DNA of 64,000 bases from Nigrospora sphaerica (lineage: Eukaryota; Ascomycota; Sordariomycetes; Amphisphaeriales; Apiosporaceae), in NCBI GenBank assembly GCA_018287875.1, contig JAGVVL010000018.1, positions 1,356,501-1,420,500 of the forward strand, given 5' to 3'. This document shows positions 1 to 10,059 of this stretch, piece after piece. The translations under genes were made by a program, and so were the position numbers. The stretch's first letter is position 1; each line of letters begins with the position of its first letter. The notes under the pieces were generated by a model. It saw only the letters and a program-made list of their open reading frames with translations. It was not told where the DNA came from and ran no database searches.

Positions 1-16
1 CGCTAGGTCGCCCTGA
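1..16 (+). CDS. Last codons of the gypsy-A antisense gene (copy 1)
   Basis: These bases are identical to the 3' end of the plus-strand antisense gene of copy 2 (ending 27984). The frame ends with TGA at 14-16. The rest of this copy of the gene lies outside the window. It shows that the antisense gene belongs to the element and is not a one-off insertion in copy 2. Confidence 0.6.
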
Positions 17-185
17 CGCGTCACCTAGTTTGCCGTCCCCTCATCCGCTGCGTCCTGCGCTTTGGCGGATCCTCGTCGCCCGTACGCCGCCTAGCGGACC
101 TCCTGCGTCCTACTCTGCATGCCGCGTGCGACCTTCCACAGCAATTGCATGGCTTAGCTCCGTGTACTTCTAGGCCCTGGCCTCG

Positions 186-788
186 TTAATTGATCTGCTG
201 CGCTTCGCGCCCCGCCACTCCGTGATTTCCTGTGCTCGGAGGGCGATCGTCGTCCCATTTACGGTGGGACCGCCGCTTACGATAGCGTGCCACGATCTTC
301 GGCGCGTTCTCCAGGTTCGCCTCTGGCTCCCAGGTGTTATATTCCACCGGCCAGCCCATCCATTTCACGAGGTACTCCGCCCCTCGGGCGGTCGTCCTGT
401 GTCGGAGGATATCCTCGACCTCCCACTCCTCTTGGTCCTCCACCAGTCCTGGGAGTGCCTCATGGTCCCCGGAGGCCTTGCCAGTCCATGGCTCCAACGA
501 TGACACTGGGAACACGTCGTGTATCCGTTCGTACTGCGAGGGCAGGGCGACCCTGTAGGCCACCTTACCAATCCTCTCCGTGACCTTTACCCGAATGTAC
601 GTCGGGGCGAGCTTCGCACCGCACTTAAATCGGAACCGCTTCGTCGAGAGGCCTACCCACTGACCTGGTTGGAACTCTTGGTCCTGGTGCCTTCGGTCGT
701 AGCCCTTTTGTTGGGCTTTCACTGCGACGTCCCAGTGTTCTCTCATACGCGCGCGGACCTCTCGGCTCTTCTGTAGCCGTTCTAACAC
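186..788 (-). CDS. Integrase C-terminus with chromodomain (gypsy A, copy 1)
   Basis: An open 200-residue frame forms the C-terminal end of pol. Residues ~1-40 are the helical tail after the integrase core. Residues ~40-110 resemble the GPY/F-type module (FQPGQWVGLSTKR, then a VFPVSSLEPW segment). Residues ~122-175 form a chromodomain with the aromatic cage pattern (WEVEDILRHR, EYLVKWMGWP, NTWEPEANL). In chromoviruses this domain directs integration to heterochromatin by reading histone methylation. The upstream frame is lost by a shift near 789-800, so the ATG used here is probably not a natural start. The translation is identical to copy 2. Confidence 0.9.
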   Translation of the reverse strand: MLERLQKSREVRARMREHWDVAVKAQQKGYDRRHQDQEFQPGQWVGLSTKRFRFKCGAKLAPTYIRVKVTERIGKVAYRVALPSQYERIHDVFPVSSLEPWTGKASGDHEALPGLVEDQEEWEVEDILRHRTTARGAEYLVKWMGWPVEYNTWEPEANLENAPKIVARYRKRRSHRKWDDDRPPSTGNHGVAGREAQQIN

Positions 789-2672
789 GCCCGCGCTCCG
801 AAAGCGTTCTGCTTGGGGGCGAACTCCGTCATCCTCGGGTGAAATCCATACAGCGCCTCAAACGGTGACACCCCGATGGAGTCGTGGCGGCGGTTATTAT
901 AGGCGAACTCGGCTTCGTGTAGCCCGGATGCCCATGTCGCCTCGTCGCAACACGTGCGTAACCACTTCTCTAGTGTTTGGTGCGTTCTCTCTGTCTGCCC
1001 GTCCGTTTGGGGATGGTACGCCGTGCTCAGCCGGCGTTTCGTTGCCCTTGCCTCGCACCACTCTTGCCAGAACCGGCTCGTGAGTAGGAGTCCCTATCGC
1101 TCACAATCCCGAGGGGCGTCCCGTACCGGCATTCCACTTCCTTATACAGGATATGGGCTAACTCTGCCGCAGTTAGGGTTTTCCTCGTGGGTAGGAACAG
1201 TGCCATCTTCGTGAATCGGTCCACGATGACTAACACGGCGTCGCAGGCGTCGCCCTCGGGTCGGCAGCTGATCGGCAGCCCAGTGATGAAGTCCATGCTA
1301 ATCTCTTGCCAGGGTCCCTCGGGTAGCGGTAGGGATTGGAGTAGGCCGTACGGTTTGTGCCTTGGTCTCCTTGCTCCCTGGCACTCCTGGCATGACTCTG
1401 CGTACTGTCGCACCTCCTCGGCGATCGCGGGCCAGTGGAACTTCCTCGTGAGCAGCTCTAAGGTCTTATTCGCGCCTAGGTGTCCCGCCCTGGGGTCATC
1501 GTGGTGTTGGTGGAGTAGTTGGGCCCTTAACGCTCCTCATTAGGGATGACTAGCCTTCCTTTAAATCGGAGGGCTCCTTCCTCGTCTAGGTGGTACCCCG
1601 CAGCTTGGCCTTGCCGCGCCTTCTCCATTCGTTCCGCGATGTCCCGGTCCTGGGGTTGTAGCCCCGAATGAGCTGGTAGAACGCCTCAGTGGGCTTATCC
1701 GCCCAAGTGGTCTCGTTTCTTGCCACGCTTCGAGCCACTGCTCTCGGGAGCACCTGTCCCCCCACCGGCCTCGTCGATCACTGCTCGGCGCCTCGTCGTG
1801 GGTGGCCCTCCCTGGCCTTGTGCCCGGGTTACCGGGGCAAGGACCGCGTCCCCCCTGGCCACCCGCCGACCTTTTGTCTGTGTGCGTCACCATCGCCCGC
1901 ACCGCCCCCACGTACGTCGCGGTCCCGACGTTTCTCGTGGTGCTGATCCTTGCCACCTGGTGTCGGACCTCGGCCGGCAGCTGGTCGACGAGTGCCAGTT
2001 TCATTGCTAGTGACGGAATCACGTCGTGGTAGCTGATCTCCCCAGCCATGTAGTCTGGTCGCCGCGATAGCGGATCCGCCGGGTTCGTGGCCCCCTTCCG
2101 ATATTCCATATCGAAGTCAAAATGCGAGAGCCTGTACACCCATCTTGCGAGGCGGCCTCGTAAGTCTCTCGCCGGTGCTTCCACGACCCCTTTCAGTGCC
2201 TGGTGGTCGGTCCAGACCGTGAACTTGGCGCTCAGCCCTCAAGGTAGTGTCTCCAATGCTCGAGTGATTCGACAATCGCTAGCAGTTCCTTTTGGCCCGT
2301 GGCCCAGTTCAGCTCGGGCGCCGTGAGTTTCCGCGACCAGTAGGCGACTGGCCTCCACTCGCCACCTCCTTGTTTCTGTGATAGGATGCCTGAGACTGCC
2401 CTATCACTCGCGTCTGTCTCGACCCTGCTAGTTTTCTCCGGGTCCCAGTGTCGGAGCACCGTCGCCGAAGTGAACGCGTGCTTTAGCTCTTCGAACGCCT
2501 TCTGTGCGTCCAGGGGCCACTGGAACGGGCCCTTCTTCCGGCCGGCCTCCATGCCTTTCAGTAGCGCCGTAATCGGTGCCGTGATATGCGAGTACTTCGC
2601 AATGAACTTCCTATAGAAGTTGGTGAACCCTAGGAACACTTGGATGTCCCGGTACGACTCAGGGGCTGCCAT
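789..2672 (-). pseudogene. pol, RNase H and integrase part (gypsy A, copy 1), frameshifted
   Basis: The frames 1561-2184 and 2232-2672 carry the RT thumb/RNase H region (GFTNFYRKFI; VETDASDRAVSGILSQ; YWSRKL). The frame 1027-1413 carries part of the integrase zinc-binding region (CQECQGARR) and core (MDFITGLP; DRFTKM; VSDRDS). The third acidic segment (STAYHPQTDGQTER) is in another frame at ~900-1000. Copy 1 is broken relative to copy 2 by single-base losses in C runs near 1535, 1662 and 2236. The shift just after VSDRDS is shared by both copies. The protein would cut RNA in hybrids and insert the cDNA into the genome. Confidence 0.85.
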
Positions 2673-4443
2673 TCCTGCACGGCTATCACTCGTTTCGGGT
2701 CCATCTTTAAGCCTACTCGGCCGACCACGAATCCTAGGAACTCGATTTCCTCTTTAAAGAATTCGCACTTCGAGATCTTCGCAAATAGCTCGTGCTCCTT
2801 CAGCCGTTCGCACACCATTCGGAGATGCGTCGCGTGTTCCTTCGCGTCCTGCGAGTAGATGACGATGTCGTCGAGGTAAACCACGCAAATGGTGTCAATG
2901 AGCCCTGCTAATGCCTTCTGCATATAGGCCTGAAACGTGGCGGGCGCGTTCGTGAGCCCCATGGCCATCACGTTATACTCGAAGTGGCCGTACTTCGTTC
3001 GGAACGCGGTCTTCCAGCGGTCGCCCTCTGCGATTGCGAGGCGAAAATAGGCGTCTCGTAAATCCATCTTCGAGAACACCTTCGCCGACCCCAGCTGATC
3101 CATCAGCTCGCTAATTAGCGGAAGCGGATATCGGTTCTTTACCGTGACCTTATTTAGGCCCCGGTAATCGACGCATAGTCGTAGACTGCCGTCCTTTTTG
3201 GCACGAATAGCACGGGTGCCCCCGCCGGGCTCGTGGAGTGCCTAATGCGACCGGTTTCCAACGCCTTCGCGAGGTACTCCTCGAGCTCCTTTCGTTGCGG
3301 TTCTGAGAGGGGATAGATAGGTCCGTGTGGAGGCTGTGCGCCGGGGATGAGGTCGATCGTGTGCGGTGTCTCTCCTAAAATAGGCGGCTCCGCGGCTGCG
3401 GACTCACTAAACACGACCTCGTACTCCTTTAAACAGGCTGGTAGCGCGACGGTCCCTATGGGCGGTTCGTCGTCAAGCCCCGGTATCGCCGACGCGTCAC
3501 CTAACTCTAGCCTCGCTAGCTGGGCGATTAGCACCGGTTCGCCTTCGGTCGCTTCGCGGGCGAACTCCTCTGGCCCCACGAACTGCATCACTCTAAACGT
3601 GAACGTGTCTGGCTTTCGTGTGTCTAAGGTAATTCCCTCCCGCCCCATGCCCGGGCGGGACAGTAGCACCTGGGCCGCGTGCTTATCTCGGCGCACGACG
3701 AAGAACACCTGCGTGAACCTCCGTACCTGCCCTTGCACGTCTTGCATCTCTATCGCCGCTTCCACGGCGCCATAGCACCGTAGCGGCTGCCCGTCGACCC
3801 CTAAAAGTCGCGGCAGAGTTATGGGGACTTTCGTAACCCAACCCCTCGTGACGGCTCGATCCGCCGTCCGCTTTGCGATCACGTTGACCTCGGCCCCCGA
3901 ATCCAGGTCGATCCGAATCGGCTTCTTCGCTCGGCCGAGTTCGTCGCATAACTGGCCCGTGGTGCGCATGGCCGCGCCTAGCACCCCTGTCGCGCGGTGT
4001 GTGTCCGCTGAGTCGTCTTGCGCTCCGTCCGGCTCAGCTACACATTTCCCGCCTCGCTCGCGCTCCAGTCGGAGTCGGATCGGTACTGGGGCGTCTCTTG
4101 CTTCACCTCTGCCGCCTGGATCCGCGCGCCGGCCGCTCGTGTAGCGCCGGTGTGCGCCGCCGGGGATTGCCTGCCCGGCGGCTTGGCCGTACAATCCCGC
4201 TGGATATGGCCCCCTCGCCGCATTTATAGCAACGGACGTACTTCGGGCGGGGTCTCCTCTCGGTGGCGCCTGGGCCGAACCCCCTCGACGAACCTTCGAC
4301 GCTGGTTGCACCACCGCCTGGTTCACATACCCCTGTCGGGTCCCGCTAAACTCGTGCTCGGCCCGGGGTCGCTTCCTTCCTCCCGGAGTCCCGTCGCGTG
4401 TCCCTTCGCGATCCCTTCGCTGATAAGGGAGAGGATCTGCCAT
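2630..4443 (-). pseudogene. pol, protease and reverse transcriptase part (gypsy A, copy 1), frameshifted
   Basis: The frame 3154-4443 (429 residues) carries the aspartic protease (IDLDSGAEVNVIA, active-site DSG) and the start of reverse transcriptase without interruption. The frame 2630-3103 carries the RT palm ([34 protein letters not shown] with the catalytic YLDD). The two are separated by one missing T in a run at 3195-3199 (five T, six in copy 2). The protease-to-RT junction, broken in copy 2, is open here, so each copy repairs the other's break. Confidence 0.88.
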
Positions 4444-5385
4444 CGACGCTCCGCCTCGTGGGCGACCGCTTGGGCGTCGGTGATAGCAACGTTATCCCGA
4501 ATGATGTCCATCCGTAGCCACGGTCGCAGCTTGAGTAGGAACTCGTGTGCGATGAGGGGCTGGCCTGCGATGCTCTCTCGAACCCGTCGCTGCCACGCGG
4601 ACCACTCGTTATAGAACTGTGTCGGCGATTGGTCGGCCGTTTGCCGGATCCGTTGTAGCGCCGCCATTGACCTCTGCATATTCTGAGCCGGGTCGATGTG
4701 TTCCCGTCGAATGAACTTTAAGAAGTCTGCCCACTTGGCCTGCTCGCTGTATTTCCCTTGCGGGTATAGATCTTCGGCGTGGGTGCGCCACTCGCTTTGC
4801 AAGGCGTAGTCCACGTTGGTGAGGGCCCATTCGATATAGCGAGCATCCGTCTGGTCGGGTCGGCTCTCGTTTTGTTGTTCCACCGCCACGATCCAGCTTC
4901 GGATCTCCACGTGGGTCGAGGCCTCCTCTAGCTTCTTGCATGCGTAAGTCGGTGGCTTCTCGTACGTGCGCGGTTCTCCGCTCGTGCTCCGACTGGGCGG
5001 CGTTAGTCCTTGACCCCGTTGGCGGTCGGCTCGGTCCGCCGTCATCATCTCGATCATCTTCTGCTGTGTCTTCAGCAGCGCGCGGAGAAGGTCGTTCTCC
5101 CGCGTGGCGACCCGGAACAGATCGGACTCCGAGGGGTTGACATGTCGGGTCCCGGCGTTGGGCTTGGATCCGTTTCGCCGGATGGTCGCGGTTCGTCCGC
5201 GCCCGTGGGCCCTTCGTCCATTGGGAACGGGCGCCCTCCACCGTGCCCGCTCCGGTAGTCAGGGCGCCGGGGATCGCCGCGTTGCTCGGCGCGGCTGGCT
5301 CGTTGGCTCCTAACCCTAAGTTGGGGTGAGAGCTTGCTTGACCGGGCGTCGAGCTGTCGGGGCGCGATCGGGTAGCGGGTGCCAT
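4323..5385 (-). pseudogene. gag-like gene (gypsy A, copy 1), frameshifted
   Basis: A capsid-like helical segment lies in the frame 4323-5057 (THVEIRSWIVAVEQQNESRP to YNEWSAWQRRVRES). The likely start is the ATG at 5385 (MAPATRSRPDSSTPGQ), ~35 bp inside the LTR boundary, with a Ser/Pro-rich N-terminus. A CCHC zinc knuckle sits at ~4180-4225, its first half (CYKCGEG) in one frame and its second (GGHIQRDC) in the next, split at a G run. Gag packages the RNA into particles. Confidence 0.75.
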
Positions 5386-5409
5386 AGCCGGCTCGTTCTC
5401 GTGGTGTAG

Positions 5410-5418
5410 AGATTGAAG
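5410..5418 (-). promoter_or_regulatory. Self-priming primer-binding site (gypsy A, copy 1)
   Basis: On the minus strand the interior starts with a 3-nt spacer (att) after the LTR and then CTTCAATCT. This is the exact reverse complement of AGATTGAAG inside the LTR. No TGG-type tRNA complement is present. This is the arrangement of Tf1-like self-primed elements. Confidence 0.6.
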
Positions 5419-5421
5419 AAT

Positions 5422-5654
5422 TGTAACGGAATGATACGAATCGAACGAGGTGACTATGTGCACGCAATTCCAATGACTGGCTGGCTGTATTGACTTCAAT
5501 CTGGCCGTCCCTCCGTTTGCGGGCGCGGCCAGATTCTGCATAAGGGCGCCCCGGATTAACGTGGCGCCGCTCCGCCGTTTCGGCGACCGCCCTGGCGCTT
5601 GCTTCCCGCCGGCGCGCCGACGCACCGCCGATCCGCCCGCCCGGCCCCTTTACA
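5422..5654 (-). repeat. LTR of gypsy A (copy 1, 5' LTR)
   Basis: 233 bp, starts TGTAACGG and ends CCTTTACA. It has the same length and sequence as 24231-24463 and 33394-33626. For the minus-strand element this is the 5' LTR, holding promoter and RNA start. Confidence 0.95.
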
Positions 5655-6867
5655 CTTTCTCTACCGCTTATCTAATATCCTGTAGGTTAAGAAGACTCCT
5701 AAAGTGCTTAAACTTTAGTCTGGATAGATTCTTTGTTAAACTATTGGCTGGTATATCAGTTGTGGGTATATAGGTAAGCTAGAACTAGCTTTTTAGCGCT
5801 TCTAGCGTAGCTATAGGCTGTAGATATCTATATAATATAGCTTCGTAGATATTCTTTCCGAAATTCCTACGATTAGGCGGATGATCTGTTGGTTGTTATA
5901 TTATGCTTAAACGGCGTTTTAAGCACTAGTTAAATTGCCTTAAAGAACCATTGTAAAGCGATCGTTTCTTTAACTATCTCATCGAGCGCTAGAAGCTCTG
6001 CTTCCATTATTGACGTGGTGATTGTAGCTTACTTGCTTTGCTTCCAAGCAACTGGTTCTTTAAACAGTTGGATAAAGTAGCCTTACTGAGAGCGCTGATT
6101 ACTAGATCATCTACAAAGGACGCGTTTGACGAGATAATAATGGCTTATGGTGCTCTTTGTTGAACTTCTGGAGATAATACCGCTTCTTGTAGCGTACAGC
6201 TACGTATTTAGTGTTATAAGCGTACTAAATATACCAGTCCGCTGCTTCTAGGTGGTCCTAAGAGGGATTTGTTAAGTGACAAGATAGCTGCAACACTACG
6301 AACGCTAGGTCTGGTCTGACTATAATTGCGCTATATAGGATGCTCCCGACGTGCTCTTAAAACGCCTTAATCCTGTGTTTTAACGTAGTCACCTCCAAGA
6401 GTATTTGGAGCTCCATTTATAGCAGCGGTGTAGCTAGTACTCGCTTTTTATAGAGTCCAAATCTCTTAGCCACCTTCTCTAAGTACATATTATAGTATAT
6501 CTATAGCAGGTTATCTTGTCGCTCTCTAAGACCCACGACGCCAGGTAGTACTAGACGTCTCTTTACTTTTTCAGTTTATATGTGCTTTTCAAAGCTTTTA
6601 TAAGCTGATCTGCTCCTTATCTGTGCCTGGGATGGTTACAGATAAGGAAGTCGTCAACGTAAAAGACCATAAATATTGTGCGCTTCTTGTTAAAGTATAG
6701 ACATAGCTCCTCCTGAGTCAGTTGTATTCCAAGCCTCTCCAGCGTGTTAGAGAAGTCTTGGAACTAGAGAACTGGTGATTCCTGTAGTCTATAAAAGGCC
6801 TTGAGGAGCTAGAGAACGTAGCCATTCTATTGGAGTCCCGAAGGTTATTCTATATAGATAGGTTCAG
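5655..6867 (-). pseudogene. Copia-type RT/RNase H relic
   Basis: Broken minus-strand translation shows Copia hallmarks. Near 6640-6700 the sequence MVFYVDDFL contains the YVDD catalytic motif of Ty1/copia reverse transcriptase. Near 5930-6060 a segment resembling TTSxMEAELLALDEIVKE matches the C-terminal RNase H of Copia elements (STEAE motif). Many stops are TAG/TAA. LTRs for this relic were not recognised. It is cut on the left by gypsy A and on the right by the gypsy-B LTR. Confidence 0.7.
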
Positions 6868-7080
6868 TGTAAGAATCCAAAGGAATCACAATGGCACCGT
6901 CAGGTATAGGGTAGCAAAGGGCAGGCTCAATTCCACTGTAAGACTGATTCTTACAGAATCTAAGTCCAGGTCAGGGGCCAGCGGTGCGCCTGCTCCTTGC
7001 TAGTAGGCTGCCGGTGGGTCTGTGTCGCAGGTCAGGTGACCAGCCTGCTGATGCACCTCTCTAGCGTCTTCTCCCTTACA
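6868..7080 (-). repeat. LTR of gypsy B (3' LTR)
   Basis: 213 bp, TGTAAGAATCC to CTCCCTTACA. It differs from 12404-12616 by scattered, mostly transition changes (C to T or G to A), as expected from RIP and age. Confidence 0.9.
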
Positions 7081-7478
7081 ATTATGCCTCCCTTATAAGG
7101 CAGCTGTCCTAGTGCCTCAGGCTGCATCGCCAGCCTCACTGGTGCCATATCTATTAAGGGGAAGCTACCCCTCCTTAGTAAGAGCTCTAGCTTAGAGCTA
7201 AGGCGGGGTCCCAGTAGCGAGGCAACCAGGCAGCCAAACAACCAGAGTAATTAATCCCAGCTGCTAGTCCAGCCCTAGCCTTCCTCTCTCCTCTATAGAG
7301 AGCATATCCTTATCGTCCCACCACCATCTCCTCGGCTGCTGAGTGCCATCGCCTTATCGTCTTCTAGACGTGCCCTTATCTTTTAAACGCAGTCCCGACG
7401 CGTCTGTATTATGTCGCTGTCACCTCTGTGTTAATTCACTATTATCTCGACGTTGCGGCACCGTTCCGTTTGTCACCA
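7081..7478. other. Non-coding stretch between 3' LTR and antisense ORF of gypsy B
   Basis: Moderately GC-rich and without a convincing gene. A RIPped version recurs at 13950-14330 and a reverse-complement version at ~37460-37660, so it is part of the element. It probably holds the promoter or leader of the antisense ORF and, on the minus strand, the end of the element RNA. Confidence 0.5.
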
Positions 7479-8450
7479 TGCTGCGCGCTCCCTATCTCTC
7501 GTCGAATAGCGAGCTTAACTATAACCAGCTTAAGGGTGCAATCTGGCCTTATCGGCGGTGTTAGGGTCACCTGCTGGACAATTGGCCTTCCGGCGCCCTA
7601 TACTTCGTTCAGCCCAAGTGCGTCTTCTTCGCCGCCTCGGTAAACCGATGCCGCCTTTATTGCGAGCGTAGCAAGCCCTGTAAGCTGGCGAGTATTTTCC
7701 ATCGTGTCGCTATAGCTTTGCTAACGCGTAACAGGCGCCTGCTGGGATAAACGGCGACGAGTCCGACCTGCAAAGGGTTATAGCCATTCTGAAGGCCACC
7801 TTCTTCGGTCGCGATAAGCCCGAGGAGGACAAGGAGGAGGGGGAGTACCTCGTGCCCGCTGCCGGCCGCCGCGAGGTGAACCAGGCCTACCACTGTCTCG
7901 TTGCTGCTTTCATGGCAGCTGTCACGGCCCATGGCTCACCCTTTGGCATCACTGGGGACAAGGCTACCGGTGTGGTAATGATATTGGCTAGTGACTTGGT
8001 GACGACTCGCTAACAATACTAGGACCGTGCAGTGGCGTACAGCTAGTACGTCGCCAGCCGCTCCCAGCTGTTGGCCACCTAGTTCCCACACCCTGGCTAT
8101 GGGGCTGTGGGTACTTATCTTATCGCTGTTAGAATACTGTCTGTTTGCTAACTTACAGCTGCCTTATAGGGCGAGGATGCCCTTTAAGCCTAGGCTAAGA
8201 AGAACGAGGTCCGCCTTCGCTATGGCGACTCAGGCGCCAATATTTAGCATACTACTGTACGCGCTTTCATACGTGACTACAAACAGGTCTGGTGCGACTA
8301 TACCTAGGAGGACACGCGCCCTTAGCATATCATCGATTGCAACTCGGTGCCGTAGGATAAGCTGCCTGCTGGCGAAATCTCGGAGGAGGCCGAGGAGTGG
8401 CGTGATGGCGAGTGGGTGGGTGTCTTAAGACACTTCCCTTCTTCCTTTAG
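7479..8450 (+). pseudogene. Antisense ORF of gypsy B (unknown protein)
   Basis: A plus-strand coding region, opposite to pol, lies between integrase and 3' LTR. It begins at an ATG at 7479 (MLRAPYLSSNSELNYNQLKG). A cysteine-bearing stretch follows at ~7600-7680 (NRCRLYCERSKPCKLA). From ~7770 to 8440 one frame shows protein-like composition (KATFFGRDKPEEDKEEGEYL; AYHCLVAAFMAAVTAHGSP; EISEEAEEWRDGEW). It is interrupted only by TAG/TAA codons that could derive from CAG/CAA by RIP. At least one frame change separates the first part from the second. I do not recognise the family. Confidence 0.55.
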
Positions 8451-8546
8451 AGAGCTGGCCCTGTAGGGGTCGACTAGTTATTTATTATACGCCACTGTAT
8501 CGTAGGCGCGCTGTTATTATAGCGACGGCTGTTTGTCGTGTTCGTT

Positions 8547-9400
8547 CTAGCTGGGCTTTTGCTGTCTTGTTATTGGCGACGCGCTGTTAGGGTGATGGTT
8601 TTTCGACAGCTTTGCTTCAGTTCTTCTCTGCCCTCTGGGCCTGTAATGGATCATAGGCCCGTTTTGTCCCTTGCCTTCTTGCTTGCTATTCGAACCGTTT
8701 TTTAGCGGCTGGCACCTCCCTTCCCGGGGGTTCGTCCACGATCTCCTCACGGATTTCGGGGTTGTATCCGTAGAGTGCTAAAAATGGGGGGATGCCCGTT
8801 GTTGCGCTCGTCGCGTTATAACTGCGAACTCTGCTTTGCCGAGGAGTCGTGGCCATGCCGCTGGTTCGTCGCCAGTGAAGCACCGTAGGTATACCTCAGA
8901 ACTCGCTAGTGAATAGGCTGCCCCTGTCTAACACGATCCCTCTCGGGGCTCCGTATCGCAGTTCGATCTCTTTATGCAATAGCTCTGCGAGCTGCGGGCT
9001 CGTCATCGACGTATTAACGGCGAAGAACCGACTTATCTTCGTATACCTGTCTACCACGACCAGGATGGCATTCACCGGGTCCCCCTGGAACTGCGCCTCA
9101 GGCAGGCCGGTGATGAAGTCCATTGTGATCTTCTGCCATGGTCCTTGTGGTAGCGGTAACGACTGTAGCTCGCCATAAGGCCGATGTCTCTTCGCCTTAG
9201 TCCCTTAGCATACCTCGCAGCTATCCGCTTATGCGGCGACGTCGATAGCGAGATGCTTTCAGTAGTACTTCCTACGGATTAGTTCTTCTATCCATTTTTA
9301 TCTAAAGTGCCCTACAAGGGGGTCGTCATGGTAGGTCTCTAGGATAGTATCCTTTAGAGCCTTCGAGGCCGGTATCACCACCTTGCATTTAGACAACAGC
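8547..9400 (-). pseudogene. Integrase of gypsy B
   Basis: The frame 8896-9123 shows the integrase core: MDFITGLPEAQ, VVVDRYTKISRFF, and GIVLDRGSLFTSEF, where the usual D-R-D/G-S motif carries the second catalytic Asp. The frame 8686-8883 continues with NATSATTGIPPFLALYGYNPE, the conserved segment after the third acidic residue. The piece 8547-8750 is the C-terminal tail. No chromodomain was recognised, unlike family A. The HHCC zinc-binding region is expected at ~9200-9400 but is eroded by stops. Confidence 0.8.
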
Positions 9401-9465
9401 ATGCTGTCAACCACTGACCAGTCACCTGCGTTTCGCTGCGAGGACGCGTCCGTCTCTCTAGTAAG

Positions 9466-10053
9466 ACGACGTTACGTCTCTGGGACTAATTTGTAGCCCA
9501 GCCTAACTAGTCTCTTCGATCTAGCCGGCTTATCCTCCGAGGGCTCCTTAACCCCTCGGGCATCCGAGTGCTCCTTTGCTCCCTGGGTATCTAGGGCTCT
9601 GCTCGCTTCCCAGGTATCAAGACAACGTTGCGTCACTGGGACTAATTTGTAGCCCAGCCTAACTAGTCTCTTCGATCTAGCCGGCTTATCCTCCGAGGGC
9701 TCCTTAGCCCCTCGGGCATCCGAGTGCACCTTTGCTCCTCGGGCATCTGGGGCTCTGCTCGCTTCCCAGGCATCAAGACAGGCTCGCGTCTCTAGCTTAT
9801 CCTCCGAGGGCTCCTTAGCCCCTCGGGCATCTCCGTGCACCTTTGCTACTCGGGCATCTGGGGCTCTGCTCGCTTCCCAGGCATCAAGACGACGTTACGT
9901 CACTGGGACTAATTTGTAGCCCAGCTTAACTAGCCTCTTCGATCTAGCCGGCTCATCCTCCGAGGGCTCCTTAGCCCCTTGGGCATCCGAGTGCACCTTT
10001 GCTCCTCGGGCATCTGGGGCTCTGCTCGTTTCCCAGGCATTAAGACGGGCTCG
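9466..10053 (-). repeat. Tandem repeats of ~155 bp inside gypsy-B pol
   Basis: Three units of ~154-160 bp (from ~9466, ~9620 and ~9894) and one shortened unit of ~118 bp (~9776) each run from a GACGTTACGTC-like block to TTCCCAGGCATCAAGAC. On the minus strand they read in one frame through 9472-9840 and 9895-10131, giving a repeated peptide with SEDKPARSKRL and GYKLVP. The array lies in the linker between RNase H and integrase, so it lengthens pol without breaking it. Confidence 0.85.
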
Positions 10054-10059
10054 CGTCTC

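Larger units (their letters stand above)
1..5654 (-). mobile_element. Ty3/gypsy family A, copy 1 (left part outside window)
   Basis: Base 1 corresponds to base 27969 of copy 2, and the two run in parallel to the LTR end at 5654. The element reads on the minus strand: LTR, gag, protease, reverse transcriptase, RNase H, integrase, chromodomain. About 3.7 kb of its far end, including its other LTR, lies left of the window. It is GC-rich and shows no obvious RIP. Comparison with copy 2 shows only six one-base length differences, all in homopolymer runs. Confidence 0.93.

Noticed and set aside
9466..10053. CRISPR-like array
   Set aside because: Units are ~155 bp, contiguous, and code in one frame of a retrotransposon pol gene; no short repeat/spacer alternation and a eukaryotic genome.
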